Shown here one piece after another: positions 51,805-60,280 of a DNA stretch of 64,000 bases (position 1 is the first letter of the stretch; each line of letters opens with the position of its first letter). The stretch lies in the NCBI RefSeq assembly GCF_003751605.1, contig NZ_RJVJ01000002.1:930001-994000 (forward strand), given 5' to 3'. The position numbers and the translations under genes were made by a program. The stretch is from Kitasatospora cineracea. GTDB taxonomy: Bacteria > Actinomycetota > Actinomycetes > Streptomycetales > Streptomycetaceae. Below the pieces are notes generated by a model. The model ran no database searches, was not told where the DNA came from, and saw only the letters and a program-made list of their open reading frames with translations.

Positions 51805-52251
51805 ATGGGGAACTCCCTGCTCGACCGGCTGGAGCGGCAGGACCGGGCTTTCGCGCGCAAGGTGCGCGACGGCCTCCGGGACGCCCTCGGCTCGGCGGGC
51901 CTCAGGCTGCCCTCGCTGGGGGTGGAGCGGAGCGTCACCGGCGCGCACCTGGTGCAGTTGGGCGGTGTCGCTCCGGAGGTGGCGGGCGAGTTGGCGACGC
52001 TGGTGTGGGCGGGCGCGCCCTACGTGCGGGCCGTGCGGGGCGGGGAGTTCGCCGAGATCGCCGGGTCCGTCCGGTCTTACGGGCAGGGGGAGTTGCTGGT
52101 CGACACGGGGAGCGGGCGGCTGGGCGGGTTCTCCCACGTCGACGGGCGGGGCGCCCTGGTGCTGGTGCCGGCGGACGGGGGCGCGCCCTGGTCGGTGGGC
52201 CGGGGCGCGGTGCGCCGTCCCACCTGCGCCGACCTGGGCGCCGCCTCGTGA
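51805..52251 (+). CDS. hypothetical protein beside the Scr1/DUF397 gene
   Basis: A 148-residue soluble protein, divergent from the XRE/DUF397 gene. It begins MGNSLLDRLERQDRAFARKV with an amphipathic helix, then strand-rich sequence (GELATLVWAGAPYVRAVRGG, GQGELLVDTGSGRLGGFSHV, ALVLVPADGGAPWSVGRGAV). No signal peptide or known motif is seen. Its TGA overlaps the GTG of the next gene, so they form a two-gene unit. Function unknown. Confidence 0.65.
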   Translation: MGNSLLDRLERQDRAFARKVRDGLRDALGSAGLRLPSLGVERSVTGAHLVQLGGVAPEVAGELATLVWAGAPYVRAVRGGEFAEIAGSVRSYGQGELLVDTGSGRLGGFSHVDGRGALVLVPADGGAPWSVGRGAVRRPTCADLGAAS

Positions 52252-52538
52252 ACGACGCTTTACGGCAACGGACTTGGGAGATCGCCGAGCGGCTCTCCCG
52301 GGCCGGCGGCGGCGGGGAGGCCCGACTGACCACCATCGCCGACGGCTTCCGGATCGAACTCTCCGTCATCCGGCCCGACGGACCCGACGACCCACCGGCC
52401 GTCCTCGCCGCACTCGCCCTCGGCGACCGCTGGGGACACAGCTACTCCCCCGCCTTCCGCAACAACGGCGTCGCCCGCGAGATCGTCTGGAGCGAAGTCC
52501 ACCACCCCGTACCCGCACCCGCACCGGACGACGCCTGA
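52248..52538 (+). CDS. hypothetical protein, second gene of the pair
   Basis: A 96-residue soluble protein from GTG 52248 (GTGA overlap): VNDALRQRTWEIAERLSRAG, then RIELSVIRPDGPDDPPAVLA, ALALGDRWGHSYSPAFRNNG and ends with an Ala/Pro tail. Sequence bias supports coding. No family is recognised. Coupling to the preceding gene suggests a complex or a shared task. Confidence 0.65.
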   Translation: MNDALRQRTWEIAERLSRAGGGGEARLTTIADGFRIELSVIRPDGPDDPPAVLAALALGDRWGHSYSPAFRNNGVAREIVWSEVHHPVPAPAPDDA

Positions 52539-52647
52539 GCACCCTCAACTTCCGTCCCCCGGAACGGCGTTCACCCGCTAGGCTGGCCGCAAGGGGACCG
52601 GGGCCGGCGGTACCGCACACGACGACCGCTGTCCGGAGGTGCCGGCG

Positions 52648-54189
52648 ATGAACGCCAGCCACGCGGCCCACACCCGCCCGACCGACCCGCCCCGCCAGAA
52701 CCACCCGAACCACCCGACCCGACTGCCCGGCGAGGGGCCCGGCGCCCCGCTGCCCGGCCCGGCCGCGCGGGTCGCCGTCGCCTTCGCGGGCCTGGACGGC
52801 GCGGGCACCGAACCGCTCACCTGGGGCCAGTGGTCGCTGTGGGAGGCGATGGTCCGGCACGGCTCCTGGATGCCGCTGGGCGGCGCCCGGCCGCTGGCGC
52901 CGGGAACGACCGTGCAGGACGTCGCGGACGAGCTGCGCCACCTGGTCACCCGTTACCCGTCGATGCGCACCCGGCTGCGCTTCGACGCCGGGCCCGAGCC
53001 CCGCCAGGAGGTGGCCGGGGCGGGCGAGGTGTTCCTGGAGGTGCACGACGCCCCCGACGGCGCCGACCCCGCGGCGACCGCCGCCGCCGTCGCGGCGCAC
53101 CACCGGCACGCGCCGTTCGACCTGGCGGCGCACTGGCCGGTGCGGATGTCCGTGGTCCGGCACCGCGGCACGCCCACCCACCTGGTCGCCGTCATCTGCC
53201 ACCTGGCGACCGACGCGGCCGGCGCCCGCACCATGCTGCGCGAGGTCGCCGCCAAGGAGCGCTCCCCGCTGCGCGGCCTGCAGCCGCTGGAGCAGGCCCG
53301 CTGGCAGCGCTCCCCCGCCGGGCGGCTCCAGGACGACCGGGCGCACCGCCACCACGAGCGGCTGCTGGCCGCGATCGTCCCGCGCCCGCTGCCCGCGGCG
53401 CCCCCGCCGCCCGGCCCCCGGTACTGGACCGCCGAACTGCGCAGCCGCGCCCTGCGGCCCGCCGTCCGCGCCGTCGCCCGGCGCACCGGCGCCACCCCCA
53501 CCACCGTGCTGCTGGCCCTGTACGCGGCCGCGCTCGCCCGCGCCACCGCCGTCAACCCGGTGGTGGTGCGGCCCATGGTCGGCAACCGCTTCCGGCCGGG
53601 CCTGGCCGACGTGGTCTGCATGCTCTCCCAACTCGGCCTGTGCACGCTCGACCTGGCCGGCGCCACCCTCGACGAGGCGGTGGACCGCACCCGCCGCGCC
53701 ACCCTGGGCGCCTACAAGTACGGCTACTACGACCCGCGCCGGTTCGCCGCCCTGCTCGACCGGGCCACCCGGGAGCGCCCGGGCCTCGATGTCTCCTGCG
53801 TCTTCAACGACCGCCGCGACGAGGCCCCCGACACCGCCGACGCCGCCGACGACACCCCCGCGCCCACCGCGGAGCAGTTGCGGGCGGCCCGCACCGGCAC
53901 CGCCTTCCGCTGGGCGGAGCGCACCGACCGGCCGTCCGAGCGGCTGTTCCTGAACGTCGAGGACGAGCCGGAGGGCGTCCTGCTCTCCTTCACCGCGGAC
54001 GTCCGGCTGCTGCCCCCGGACCGCTTCGAGCCCCTGCTGCGCGACGTCGAGGGCCTCGCGGTGACCGCCGCCCTGGACGGCACCGCCGCCACCGGCGTGT
54101 CCCCGGCCGCCCCCACCGGCGTGTCCCCGGCCGTCCCCGCACCCCCGACTACACGCCGTTCACCGCGCCGCCCAACCGGACCTCGCTGA
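52648..54189 (+). CDS. free-standing condensation-domain protein
   Basis: A 513-residue protein in this frame. It resembles the NRPS condensation/acyltransferase fold: LTWGQWSLWEAMVRHGSWMP, LRHLVTRYPSMRTRLRFDAG, the active-site region VICHLATDAAGARTM (HxxxD kept, first His of HHxxxD replaced by Cys), VLLALYAAALARATAVNPVV and VRPMVGNRFRPGLADVVCML. ATG at 52648 has GGAGG 9 bases upstream; TAGGCT at 52579-52584 may be its -10. No carrier protein or adenylation domain is nearby. The last 15 codons in this frame look like noise, and a clearly coding C-terminal piece continues in another frame after 54146. Confidence 0.8.
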   Translation: MNASHAAHTRPTDPPRQNHPNHPTRLPGEGPGAPLPGPAARVAVAFAGLDGAGTEPLTWGQWSLWEAMVRHGSWMPLGGARPLAPGTTVQDVADELRHLVTRYPSMRTRLRFDAGPEPRQEVAGAGEVFLEVHDAPDGADPAATAAAVAAHHRHAPFDLAAHWPVRMSVVRHRGTPTHLVAVICHLATDAAGARTMLREVAAKERSPLRGLQPLEQARWQRSPAGRLQDDRAHRHHERLLAAIVPRPLPAAPPPPGPRYWTAELRSRALRPAVRAVARRTGATPTTVLLALYAAALARATAVNPVVVRPMVGNRFRPGLADVVCMLSQLGLCTLDLAGATLDEAVDRTRRATLGAYKYGYYDPRRFAALLDRATRERPGLDVSCVFNDRRDEAPDTADAADDTPAPTAEQLRAARTGTAFRWAERTDRPSERLFLNVEDEPEGVLLSFTADVRLLPPDRFEPLLRDVEGLAVTAALDGTAATGVSPAAPTGVSPAVPAPPTTRRSPRRPTGPR

Positions 54190-54413
54190 CCAACGGCCTG
54201 GCCACCGCGCCGTCCTGCGGCCCGGACGTCCCGGCCCCGCAGGCCGCGACCGCCGCCGCCGCGGCGCCGGACCGGGCCAACCCGGCCCAGATGAACCACC
54301 TCACCTGGTACGAGGCCCACGACTGGGCCACCCCGTACCCGGGCGAGCGGGCGGTCCTCGCCCCGGCGGACGTCCCGGGCGCCTACCTGCCCTCCGCGGA
54401 GCTCGACGGCTGA
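54147..54413 (+). pseudogene. out-of-frame C-terminal continuation of the condensation protein
   Basis: About 88 codons with G or C at every third position (DYTPFTAPPNRTSLTNGLAT, APSCGPDVPAPQAATAAAA, MNHLTWYEAHDWATPYPGER) and no start codon upstream in the frame. The switch lies at the five-C run 54142-54146. One more C there would join it to the condensation frame and give a 588-residue protein. It is therefore either a frameshift mutation, a sequence error, or a -1 frameshift product. Confidence 0.6.
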
Positions 54414-54435
54414 CGCCGCCCCCGCCCCGGCGGAG

Positions 54436-54469
54436 CTGCCCGCCGCACCGTCCCCGGTGCGGCGGGCAG
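54436..54469 (+). terminator. hairpin after the condensation gene
   Basis: CTGCCCGCCGCACC at 54436-54449 pairs perfectly (14 pairs) with GGTGCGGCGGGCAG at 54456-54469. The rest of the gap to 54770 has falling G+C and holds the xylanase promoter and operators. Confidence 0.8.
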
Positions 54470-54652
54470 TTCCGTTCGGGCGGGCCTCGCCGTGCAGAGA
54501 GTAGGCGGCGGCCGCGCGCCCCGTCAATGAAAAGTACCGATATTCGATCGGAAACTCCTGCCGTCCGGACGCTTCGACGTTTTCCCAGCCCATCCGGCCC
54601 AGGGCGGCAACGAACCTGACGATTCGTCCAACTTCTGCTGCGTGCAGCCTTA

Positions 54653-54682
54653 TTGACTGGGGCGGATTTCCGGCACTAGCTT
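54653..54682 (+). promoter_or_regulatory. promoter of the GH10 xylanase
   Basis: TTGACT at 54653-54658 and TAGCTT at 54677-54682 with an 18-base spacer. Transcription would start near 54689, upstream of the TTTCGAAA boxes. Confidence 0.5.
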
Positions 54683-54701
54683 CTTGGAAGTTCGATCGAT
54701 A

Positions 54702-54718
54702 TTTCGAAACTTTCGAAA
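54702..54718. promoter_or_regulatory. tandem TTTCGAAA xylanase operator
   Basis: Two perfect palindromes TTTCGAAA at 54702-54709 and 54711-54718 form a 9-base direct repeat. They contain the CGAAA boxes known from Streptomyces xylanase promoters. They sit about 13-30 bases after the proposed start of transcription, so a bound repressor would block elongation. Confidence 0.65.
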
Positions 54719-54770
54719 CATCTGACGTCCCTTCCCCACCCCCCAGCACCCCCGCACCAAGGAGTTCGCT

Positions 54771-55925
54771 GTGAAGCTACGCCGTCAGCTCGCGGCCGCC
54801 GCCGCCACCGCCGCCGTCCTCATGCTCGTCCCGTCCGCGGTCGCGGCCGCCGGCGGGGAGAAGGGCCGGGCCGACGACTCGCTGCGGGCCCTGGGCGCGC
54901 GCCAGGACCTGCGGATCGGCACCGCCGTCGACGACGCCCACCTCGGCAGCGACGCCGCCTACACCGGGATCGTCGCCGACCAGTTCTCCGTCGTCACCGC
55001 GGAGAACGCCATGAAGTGGGAGTCCGTGGAACCCACCCGGGGCAGCTACGACTGGGCCGCCGCCGACCGCCTGGTCCGCTTCGCCCAGCAGAACGACCAG
55101 AGCGTCCGCGGCCACACCCTGCTGTGGCACAACCAGCTGCCGTCCTGGCTCACCACTGGCGTCGCCGACGGCACCATCGGCACCGCCGAACTCCGCAACA
55201 TCCTGCGCAAGCACGTCACCGACGAGGTCACCCGCTACCGCGGCAAGATCTGGCAGTGGGACGTCGCCAACGAGGTCTTCGCCAACTCCTGGGACCCCAA
55301 CCCGCTGCCCAACGGCCTGAACGGCGACGACTTCTGGATCAAGAACCTGGGCGAGGGCGTCATCGCCGACGTCTTCCGCTGGGCCCACCAGGCCGACCCC
55401 AAGGCCCTGCTGTTCTACAACGACTACAACATCGCCGGACAGGACGGCAGCAACGCCAAGTTCCAGGCCGTCCACGACTTCTTCGCCAAGCTCGTCGCCC
55501 AGGGCGTGCCCGTCAACGGCATCGGCGAGCAGGGCCACCTCGACACCCAGTACGGCTTCGACGCCCAGCGCTTCCAGGCCGACCTCCAGTCCTACGGCGA
55601 CCTCGGCCTGAAGGTCGCCGTCACCGAGGCCGACGTCCGCACCTTCGTCAACAACTCGACCGAGCAGGTCCCGACCAGCCAACTGGCCGCCTTCGCCCAG
55701 CCGTTCGAGTTCTCCGAGATGCTCAAGGGCTGCCAGCTGGTCCGCCAGTGCATCTCGTTCACCGCCTGGGGCGTCTACGACGGCGACTCCTGGATCCCCG
55801 GCACCTTCGCCGGCACCGGCTACGGCCTGCTCTACGACGTGGCCATGAAGCCGAAGCCCGCCTACTACGCCCTCCAGCAGGACCTCGCCCTCGCCGCGGG
55901 CAACGCCCGCCACAACGGCAAGTAA
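54771..55925 (+). CDS. endo-1,4-beta-xylanase, GH10
   Basis: A 384-residue secreted xylanase. GTG at 54771 has AAGGAG 6 bases upstream. The signal peptide (VKLRRQLAAAAATAAVLMLV) ends near VAAAGG. The GH10 barrel has VTAENAMKWESVEPTRGSYD, VRGHTLLWHNQLPSWL, the acid/base Glu in WQWDVANEVFANSWD, and the nucleophile Glu in LKVAVTEADVR, with SFTAWGVYDGDSWIPGTF near the end. It is a single-domain form without a binding module. It complements the GH11 xylanase 37 kb away and the GH3 enzyme 6 kb downstream. Confidence 0.96.
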   Translation: MKLRRQLAAAAATAAVLMLVPSAVAAAGGEKGRADDSLRALGARQDLRIGTAVDDAHLGSDAAYTGIVADQFSVVTAENAMKWESVEPTRGSYDWAAADRLVRFAQQNDQSVRGHTLLWHNQLPSWLTTGVADGTIGTAELRNILRKHVTDEVTRYRGKIWQWDVANEVFANSWDPNPLPNGLNGDDFWIKNLGEGVIADVFRWAHQADPKALLFYNDYNIAGQDGSNAKFQAVHDFFAKLVAQGVPVNGIGEQGHLDTQYGFDAQRFQADLQSYGDLGLKVAVTEADVRTFVNNSTEQVPTSQLAAFAQPFEFSEMLKGCQLVRQCISFTAWGVYDGDSWIPGTFAGTGYGLLYDVAMKPKPAYYALQQDLALAAGNARHNGK

Positions 55926-55989
55926 CCCCCTCCCCCGCCGACCGGCCCGCCGGAGCGCCCACCCCCACGGGGCGCCCCGGCGGGCCCCT

Positions 55990-56565
55990 TCACGCCGGAC
56001 GGGGCTCCGGGCCGCCGTCCTCCGGCCGCAGGAGGCCCCACGCGTCCAGGGCGAGGTAGGCCGCGGCGGTGTCGGTCAGCCCGCCCCTGCGGAGCACCCG
56101 GGTGCGGAACTCGTCCAGGGGGAGGGTGACGACCTCGACGAACTCGGTGCGTTCCGGGGCCGGTTCGGCGACCTTGACGCAGTCGGTGGCGAAGAAGGCG
56201 AAGCGCCGGGCGTCGGAGTAGGCGTCGTGCCAGTACGGTCCGGCCGCGTGGACCTCGCCCCGGTAGCCGGTCTCCTCCAGCAGTTCCCGGGCGACGGCGT
56301 CCAGCGCCTCCTCGCCGGGTTCGAGGAAGCCGCCCGGCAGCTCGTGGAGCACGCGGTCGGGGCCCGGGCGGTACTGGCGGGCGAGGACGACGCGGCGGTC
56401 GGGGGTGAGGGCGAGCACCGCGCCGGCCGGGCGCTCGCGCTTGAGGTAGAACTCCTCCCTCCGCCCGTCGGGCAGCTCGTAGTCGACGCGTTCCACGGAC
56501 CGGCCGAACCTGCTGAAGACGGTGGTGCGTTCGATCGCGCGCCACGGGGCGGTGGTGTCGGTCAT
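55990..56565 (-). CDS. NUDIX hydrolase (ADP-ribose pyrophosphatase-like)
   Basis: A 191-residue hydrolase of nucleoside diphosphate derivatives. The Nudix box is GGFLEPGEEALDAVARELLE with ETGY, all metal-binding Glu present. The N-terminal VDYELPDGRREEFYLKRERP and LARQYRPGPDRVLHELPG fit the ADP-ribose/sugar-nucleotide group. ATG at 56565. A GC-rich inverted repeat (GGCCCGCCGG/CCGGCGGGCC) between 55945 and 55985 separates it from the converging GH10 gene. It is not obviously part of the neighbouring peptide cluster. Confidence 0.92.
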   Translation of the reverse strand: MTDTTAPWRAIERTTVFSRFGRSVERVDYELPDGRREEFYLKRERPAGAVLALTPDRRVVLARQYRPGPDRVLHELPGGFLEPGEEALDAVARELLEETGYRGEVHAAGPYWHDAYSDARRFAFFATDCVKVAEPAPERTEFVEVVTLPLDEFRTRVLRRGGLTDTAAAYLALDAWGLLRPEDGGPEPRPA

Positions 56566-56630
56566 GCCCGGACTGTACGGCCCCGTCCCGGTGCCGGGCG
56601 GCCCCGCCGGCGACCGCGGTCCACGGCCGC

Positions 56631-57449
56631 TCAAGAGCGGCACGCCAGAATGCCGCTGCGGCAGGTGATCCTGAACGTGCCTCCGGTCGCGATCTCGGCG
56701 GCAGCGATCTCCGCCGCCCGGCTGACGGTCTCGTGGAACGGGACGCCGCTCTGGTCGGCCCACGCCTCGTAGGAGGCCAGGTGGGCGACGACCGGCGCAG
56801 GATCGGTGATCTCGATGATGCCGGGCAGCTCCCGTACGCGGATGTCCTTGAACTCCGCCCCGAGGTAGCCGGGCGCCCTCTCCAACGAGAAGCGGGAGCT
56901 GAGGGAGACGCGCGCCGGCCCCTCGGGAAGCCCGAGGACGTCACCTGCGGCCCTGGCCCAGAGCCGGTCCAGCTCCTGCTTGTCGGTATCGCTGTTGGTC
57001 GAGGCGATGAGCACGCCGCCGGGCCGGAGAACGCGGGCCAGTTCCGCGATCGCAGCCTCGATACCACCGACGTGGTACAGCATGTGCAGGGCCAGCACGG
57101 CGTCGGCGCCGTTGTCGGCGAAGGGCAGCGCCTGGGCGTCGGCCACCAGGACCGGCTCCTCGACACCGGCGAGGATGCCCGCCGAGATGTCCACCCCGAC
57201 GACCTGGAGGTCGGGGCGGTCCCGGTGCAGGCGGCTGACGAACTTGCCGTTGCCGCAACCGACATCGAGGACGGTCCCGCTCGTACCGGCCAGTTCCTCG
57301 ACGACGATCCCGGGCAGGTCGTACTGCGGCCGCTGCCACCGGTAGATCGACTGGCGGGCGGCCAGGTGGCGTCCGTCGGCGTAGGCGTTGTTCGCCAGGA
57401 TCGCCCTGTCGGCGACTGCGGCGTCCTGCTGTGCGGTGTTGCTCGTCAC
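56631..57449 (-). CDS. class I methyltransferase coupled to the TPR-XRE regulator
   Basis: A 272-residue methyltransferase: motif I TVLDVGCGNGKFVSRLHRDR, VVGVDISAGILAGVEEPVLV, ADAQALPFADNGADAVLALH, ELARVLRPGGVLIASTNSDT. GTG at 57449 overlaps the stop of the regulator gene (GTGA), so both come from one message that diverges from the small-peptide operon. The C-terminus ends with two Cys (ITCRSGILACRS). It is a candidate tailoring enzyme of that peptide, though methylation of another small molecule is possible. Confidence 0.85.
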   Translation of the reverse strand: MTSNTAQQDAAVADRAILANNAYADGRHLAARQSIYRWQRPQYDLPGIVVEELAGTSGTVLDVGCGNGKFVSRLHRDRPDLQVVGVDISAGILAGVEEPVLVADAQALPFADNGADAVLALHMLYHVGGIEAAIAELARVLRPGGVLIASTNSDTDKQELDRLWARAAGDVLGLPEGPARVSLSSRFSLERAPGYLGAEFKDIRVRELPGIIEITDPAPVVAHLASYEAWADQSGVPFHETVSRAAEIAAAEIATGGTFRITCRSGILACRS

Positions 57450-58747
57450 TGCGGCAGCTCCGGAGGGTTCGTGAGTGCGGGTCGAGCGCAGGCTTCCCTG
57501 ACATTCTCACGGAGCCTCAGGACGACCGGGGAGCCTGCGTAGGCGGGCTGGGCGAGACGAGTGCTCAGTGCCCGAAGGCGGCTGGAGATGCTCGCTGTTC
57601 GCCGGTCCGGTGCGGCGTCCAGCACCACCGAGAGCTTCTCCTGCACGCCGTCGAGGTCGCCGTGGGCGAGGTGGGCGCTGGCGAGGTCGAGTCGGGCGGC
57701 CAGCAGGTCGCCGGAGGACTGCTCCTGCTGCGGTGCGGACTCGTACAGGGTGATGGCCCGGGAGGACGCCTCGATGGCACGGTTCACGTGACGCCGGCTT
57801 CCCAGGGCCAGGAGGGCGGTGCCGGCGTAGGTCCACTGCTTGGCCTCGGGAAACGTGAACACGCCGGGAAGATCCACGGCGGCTACGGCGCTCCGCGCCG
57901 CCTCGGCAGCCTCTACGGCCCGCAGCGCGCCCGCGCTGTCGCCGAGCGCGGCGGCGGCCCGCGCTTCGAGGCCGAGCAGGCGGGCTGCGATCGTTCCGCT
58001 GTCCGCGTACGGCAGTCCCGCTCTGGCCAGCTCGGCGGCCTGGCGGTGGTCCTGCTGCCAGTAGGAGATCAGGGACTGGACGGATCGGATCCAGGCCCGG
58101 AGACCGTTGTGCCGGGCCGACTCCGCGCAGCGCCAGGCCGTTCGCGAATGCGTGGCCGCAGCTGTGTATTGGCCGAGGTCGAGGGCGACATGGGTGGCCA
58201 GGCCGCAGAGACGTCCGGCCTGCAGGTAGAGGTGGCTTGTCTGGTACGGGTGTTGGCGGCCTCGGAGTAAGTCGAACACTCCTCGCCGGAGGGTTCCGAT
58301 GTCGTGGAAGAGCTCGGGCACCGGCTTGCTCACGTAGTCCGCGGCCAGCCTCGCGATGTCCGCGTCGATCTGTTCGAGCAGTGTGTCGTCCACGTTGGAC
58401 GCGCTCGAGAAGCGAAGGAAGAGCGCGGACTCTGCCGAGTCGGCTGCCACCGCCGCTACAAGATTGTTGGCGTGATCCGTGCGCTGGACAGGCACAGGAA
58501 GCGAGACCTCGCCGACGCTGCTGGGCGGTGGGACTGCTTCGGCGGCTGCAGGAGGTACTGCCAACCGGTCGACCGGGAGTCCCAGGGCCCGGGCGAGCTT
58601 CGGCCGCATCCAGGGCTGCGGGGCGCCCCTACCGCTCTCCCATCGCCCCACGGTCGTGCGGTCCACATCGAGGGTCTCAGCCAGGGATTCCTGGGTGTGG
58701 CCGACAGCTTCCCTGTGCTGGATCAGCCGGGACCTCCTGGATGCCAT
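57446..58747 (-). CDS. XRE regulator with TPR-like C-terminal domain
   Basis: A 433-residue regulator. Residues 5-60 are an XRE helix-turn-helix (HREAVGHTQESLAETLDVDR, TTVGRWESGRGAPQPWMRPK). Residues 110-420 form tetratricopeptide-like helices (LYLQAGRLCGLATHVALDLG, WIRSVQSLISYWQQDHRQAA, AKQWTYAGTALLALGSRRHV, LDLASAHLAHGDLDGVQEKL). TPR-XRE proteins in streptomycetes often respond to peptides and control adjacent loci. ATG at 58747. It is divergent from the 46-residue peptide gene and co-transcribed with a methyltransferase. Confidence 0.88.
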   Translation of the reverse strand: MASRRSRLIQHREAVGHTQESLAETLDVDRTTVGRWESGRGAPQPWMRPKLARALGLPVDRLAVPPAAAEAVPPPSSVGEVSLPVPVQRTDHANNLVAAVAADSAESALFLRFSSASNVDDTLLEQIDADIARLAADYVSKPVPELFHDIGTLRRGVFDLLRGRQHPYQTSHLYLQAGRLCGLATHVALDLGQYTAAATHSRTAWRCAESARHNGLRAWIRSVQSLISYWQQDHRQAAELARAGLPYADSGTIAARLLGLEARAAAALGDSAGALRAVEAAEAARSAVAAVDLPGVFTFPEAKQWTYAGTALLALGSRRHVNRAIEASSRAITLYESAPQQEQSSGDLLAARLDLASAHLAHGDLDGVQEKLSVVLDAAPDRRTASISSRLRALSTRLAQPAYAGSPVVLRLRENVREACARPALTNPPELPQ

Positions 58748-58819
58748 TCCGCGTCCTCCAGAGGTACGTCAGTTCGCCTGCAGCCGTAACAGGCCAGGTC
58801 GTGACCGGGTTTGCGGCAC

Positions 58820-58886
58820 GGATACCTCGTTGCCGCTTCAATTCTGCTCTGGTTCAACGGCGTTGGAGGCGGTTCTGTGGATACCT
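58820..58886. promoter_or_regulatory. direct repeats GGATACCT in the divergent promoter region
   Basis: GGATACCT occurs at 58820-58827 and 58879-58886, in the 194-base region between the TPR-XRE gene and the peptide gene. The repeats are 59 bases apart, close to whole helical turns. They are candidate binding sites for the regulator. No clear -35/-10 pair stands out. Confidence 0.4.
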
Positions 58887-58941
58887 GCCGGGTGGATCCC
58901 GGCGCGAATCGGCCCGCCCCGTAGAACCGAAGGAGTACCTC

Positions 58942-59082
58942 GTGCCCGAGAACCTGACGGACAGCACCGAATTGGAGGGCGACGGCCTGTTGGTCGCCCG
59001 CGCGAAGGTCGCCGCGGCCCGCTCGCGTGGCGAGGTGCCGTCGGACGGCGGCTCCACCGGCCGCTCCGACGGCAACGACTGA
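58942..59082 (+). CDS. 46-residue peptide, candidate RiPP precursor
   Basis: GTG at 58942 has AAGGAG exactly 6 bases upstream, the best ribosome site in this block. The peptide begins MPENLTDSTELEGDG (GTG read as Met), continues with an amphipathic segment LLVARAKVAAARSRGEV, and ends in a polar SDGGSTGRSDGND containing two SDG units. The first two parts look like a leader that could be bound as a helix; the last 13 residues look like a core rich in Asp, Ser, Thr and Gly. There is no Cys. The stop is 13 bases before the JmjC oxygenase gene. The maturation and the product are unknown, and the precursor role is inferred from size, composition and context. Confidence 0.65.
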   Translation: MPENLTDSTELEGDGLLVARAKVAAARSRGEVPSDGGSTGRSDGND

Positions 59083-59095
59083 CGGCTGCATCACG

Positions 59096-60280
59096 ATGAC
59101 CGCCGAGCAGTTCTCGGTGGTCGAGCGTCTGGGCGGGGACGACTTCCTCGCCCGGACGCTCGGCCGCAGTTTCAAGGTCGCACGCGGCGAAGCCGCGTCA
59201 CTCGCCGGACTCGTGAGCTGGGACGACCTCAACGCCATCCTGACGCACCACCGGTTCGAACCGCCTCGCCTGCGACTCGCTGCCAACGGCGAGCAGGTGC
59301 CCGCGCACACGTACTCCCAGCCGATCGTCACCCGGCGGAGCACCGTCTGGCACCGCCTCCAGCCCTCCGAACTGCACAAGCGCCTCGCCGACGGAGCCAC
59401 CCTGGTCCTGGACGCCATCGACGAACTCCACCCCGGCATCAGCGCCCTGACCGGCCAACTGGAGCGCTGGCTGCGAACCGGCGTGCAGGCCAACCTGTAC
59501 GCCTCCTGGACCGGCACCGAGGGCTTCGGCGTGCACTGGGACGATCACGACGTGGTCGTCGTCCAGCTCGACGGCGCGAAGCGCTGGCGCATCTACGGCC
59601 CCACCCGCGCGTTGCCGATGCACCGCGACGTCGAGACCCCGGAACCGCCGCCCGAGGTGCCCGTCGCCGAACTGGTCCTCACCGCCGGCGATGTGCTCTA
59701 CCTGCCCCGGGGCTGGTGGCACGCCGTCGCCGCCTCCGAGGGCGAGCACTCGCTGCACGTCACGTGCGGGTTGCAGAGCACGACGGGCGCCGACTTGATC
59801 ACCTGGCTGTCGGAGATGCTGCGCGCCCACGAGGCGGTCCGAGCAGACCTCCCGCGCTTCGGCAGCGCCGAGGAGCAGCGAGCCTTCCTCGACGCGATCG
59901 GCAAGCTCCTCGCAGGCGAGTTGGAGAGCGAGGACCTGATCGCCCGCTTCTCCTCCGCCCGCGACGCCACCGAGCGAGCCCGGCTCGCGCCGTCGCTGCC
60001 CCACATCACGGCGGCCCCGCCGGATGCCGATCTGCAGGTGCGGCTGGTCACCACGCGGCCCGCGCTCGTAGCCGCACCCGACGGCACCGCCCGGCTGACC
60101 GCCGGCGGCGAGGAGTGGACGTTCGCCGCCAAGGCCGAGCCGGTGCTCGCGCTCCTCGCCGACGGGGAACGCCACAGGCTGGCCGATCTCGCACAGGCCG
60201 CAGGCATCACCCTCGCGCAGGCGGCCGGCGTCGTGACGGAGCTGGTCGACGGCCAGGCCGCCGCGATCGGGGGCCCATGA
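59096..60280 (+). CDS. JmjC/cupin_8-type Fe(II) oxygenase
   Basis: A 394-residue protein. The cupin core has QANLYASWTGTEGFGVHWDD, where HWD is the iron-binding HxD, followed by VVVVQLDGAKRWRIYGPTRA, and the distal His in LYLPRGWWHAVAASEG. The C-terminal 130 residues form a winged-helix-like domain (EPVLALLADGERHRLADLAQ, AAGITLAQAAGVVTELVDGQ), as in the YcfD/ROXA ribosomal oxygenases, which hydroxylate protein side chains. ATG at 59096 has a weak ribosome site but sits 13 bases after the peptide gene, so translation may be coupled. Likely role: 2-oxoglutarate-dependent hydroxylation of the peptide. Confidence 0.85.
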   Translation: MTAEQFSVVERLGGDDFLARTLGRSFKVARGEAASLAGLVSWDDLNAILTHHRFEPPRLRLAANGEQVPAHTYSQPIVTRRSTVWHRLQPSELHKRLADGATLVLDAIDELHPGISALTGQLERWLRTGVQANLYASWTGTEGFGVHWDDHDVVVVQLDGAKRWRIYGPTRALPMHRDVETPEPPPEVPVAELVLTAGDVLYLPRGWWHAVAASEGEHSLHVTCGLQSTTGADLITWLSEMLRAHEAVRADLPRFGSAEEQRAFLDAIGKLLAGELESEDLIARFSSARDATERARLAPSLPHITAAPPDADLQVRLVTTRPALVAAPDGTARLTAGGEEWTFAAKAEPVLALLADGERHRLADLAQAAGITLAQAAGVVTELVDGQAAAIGGP

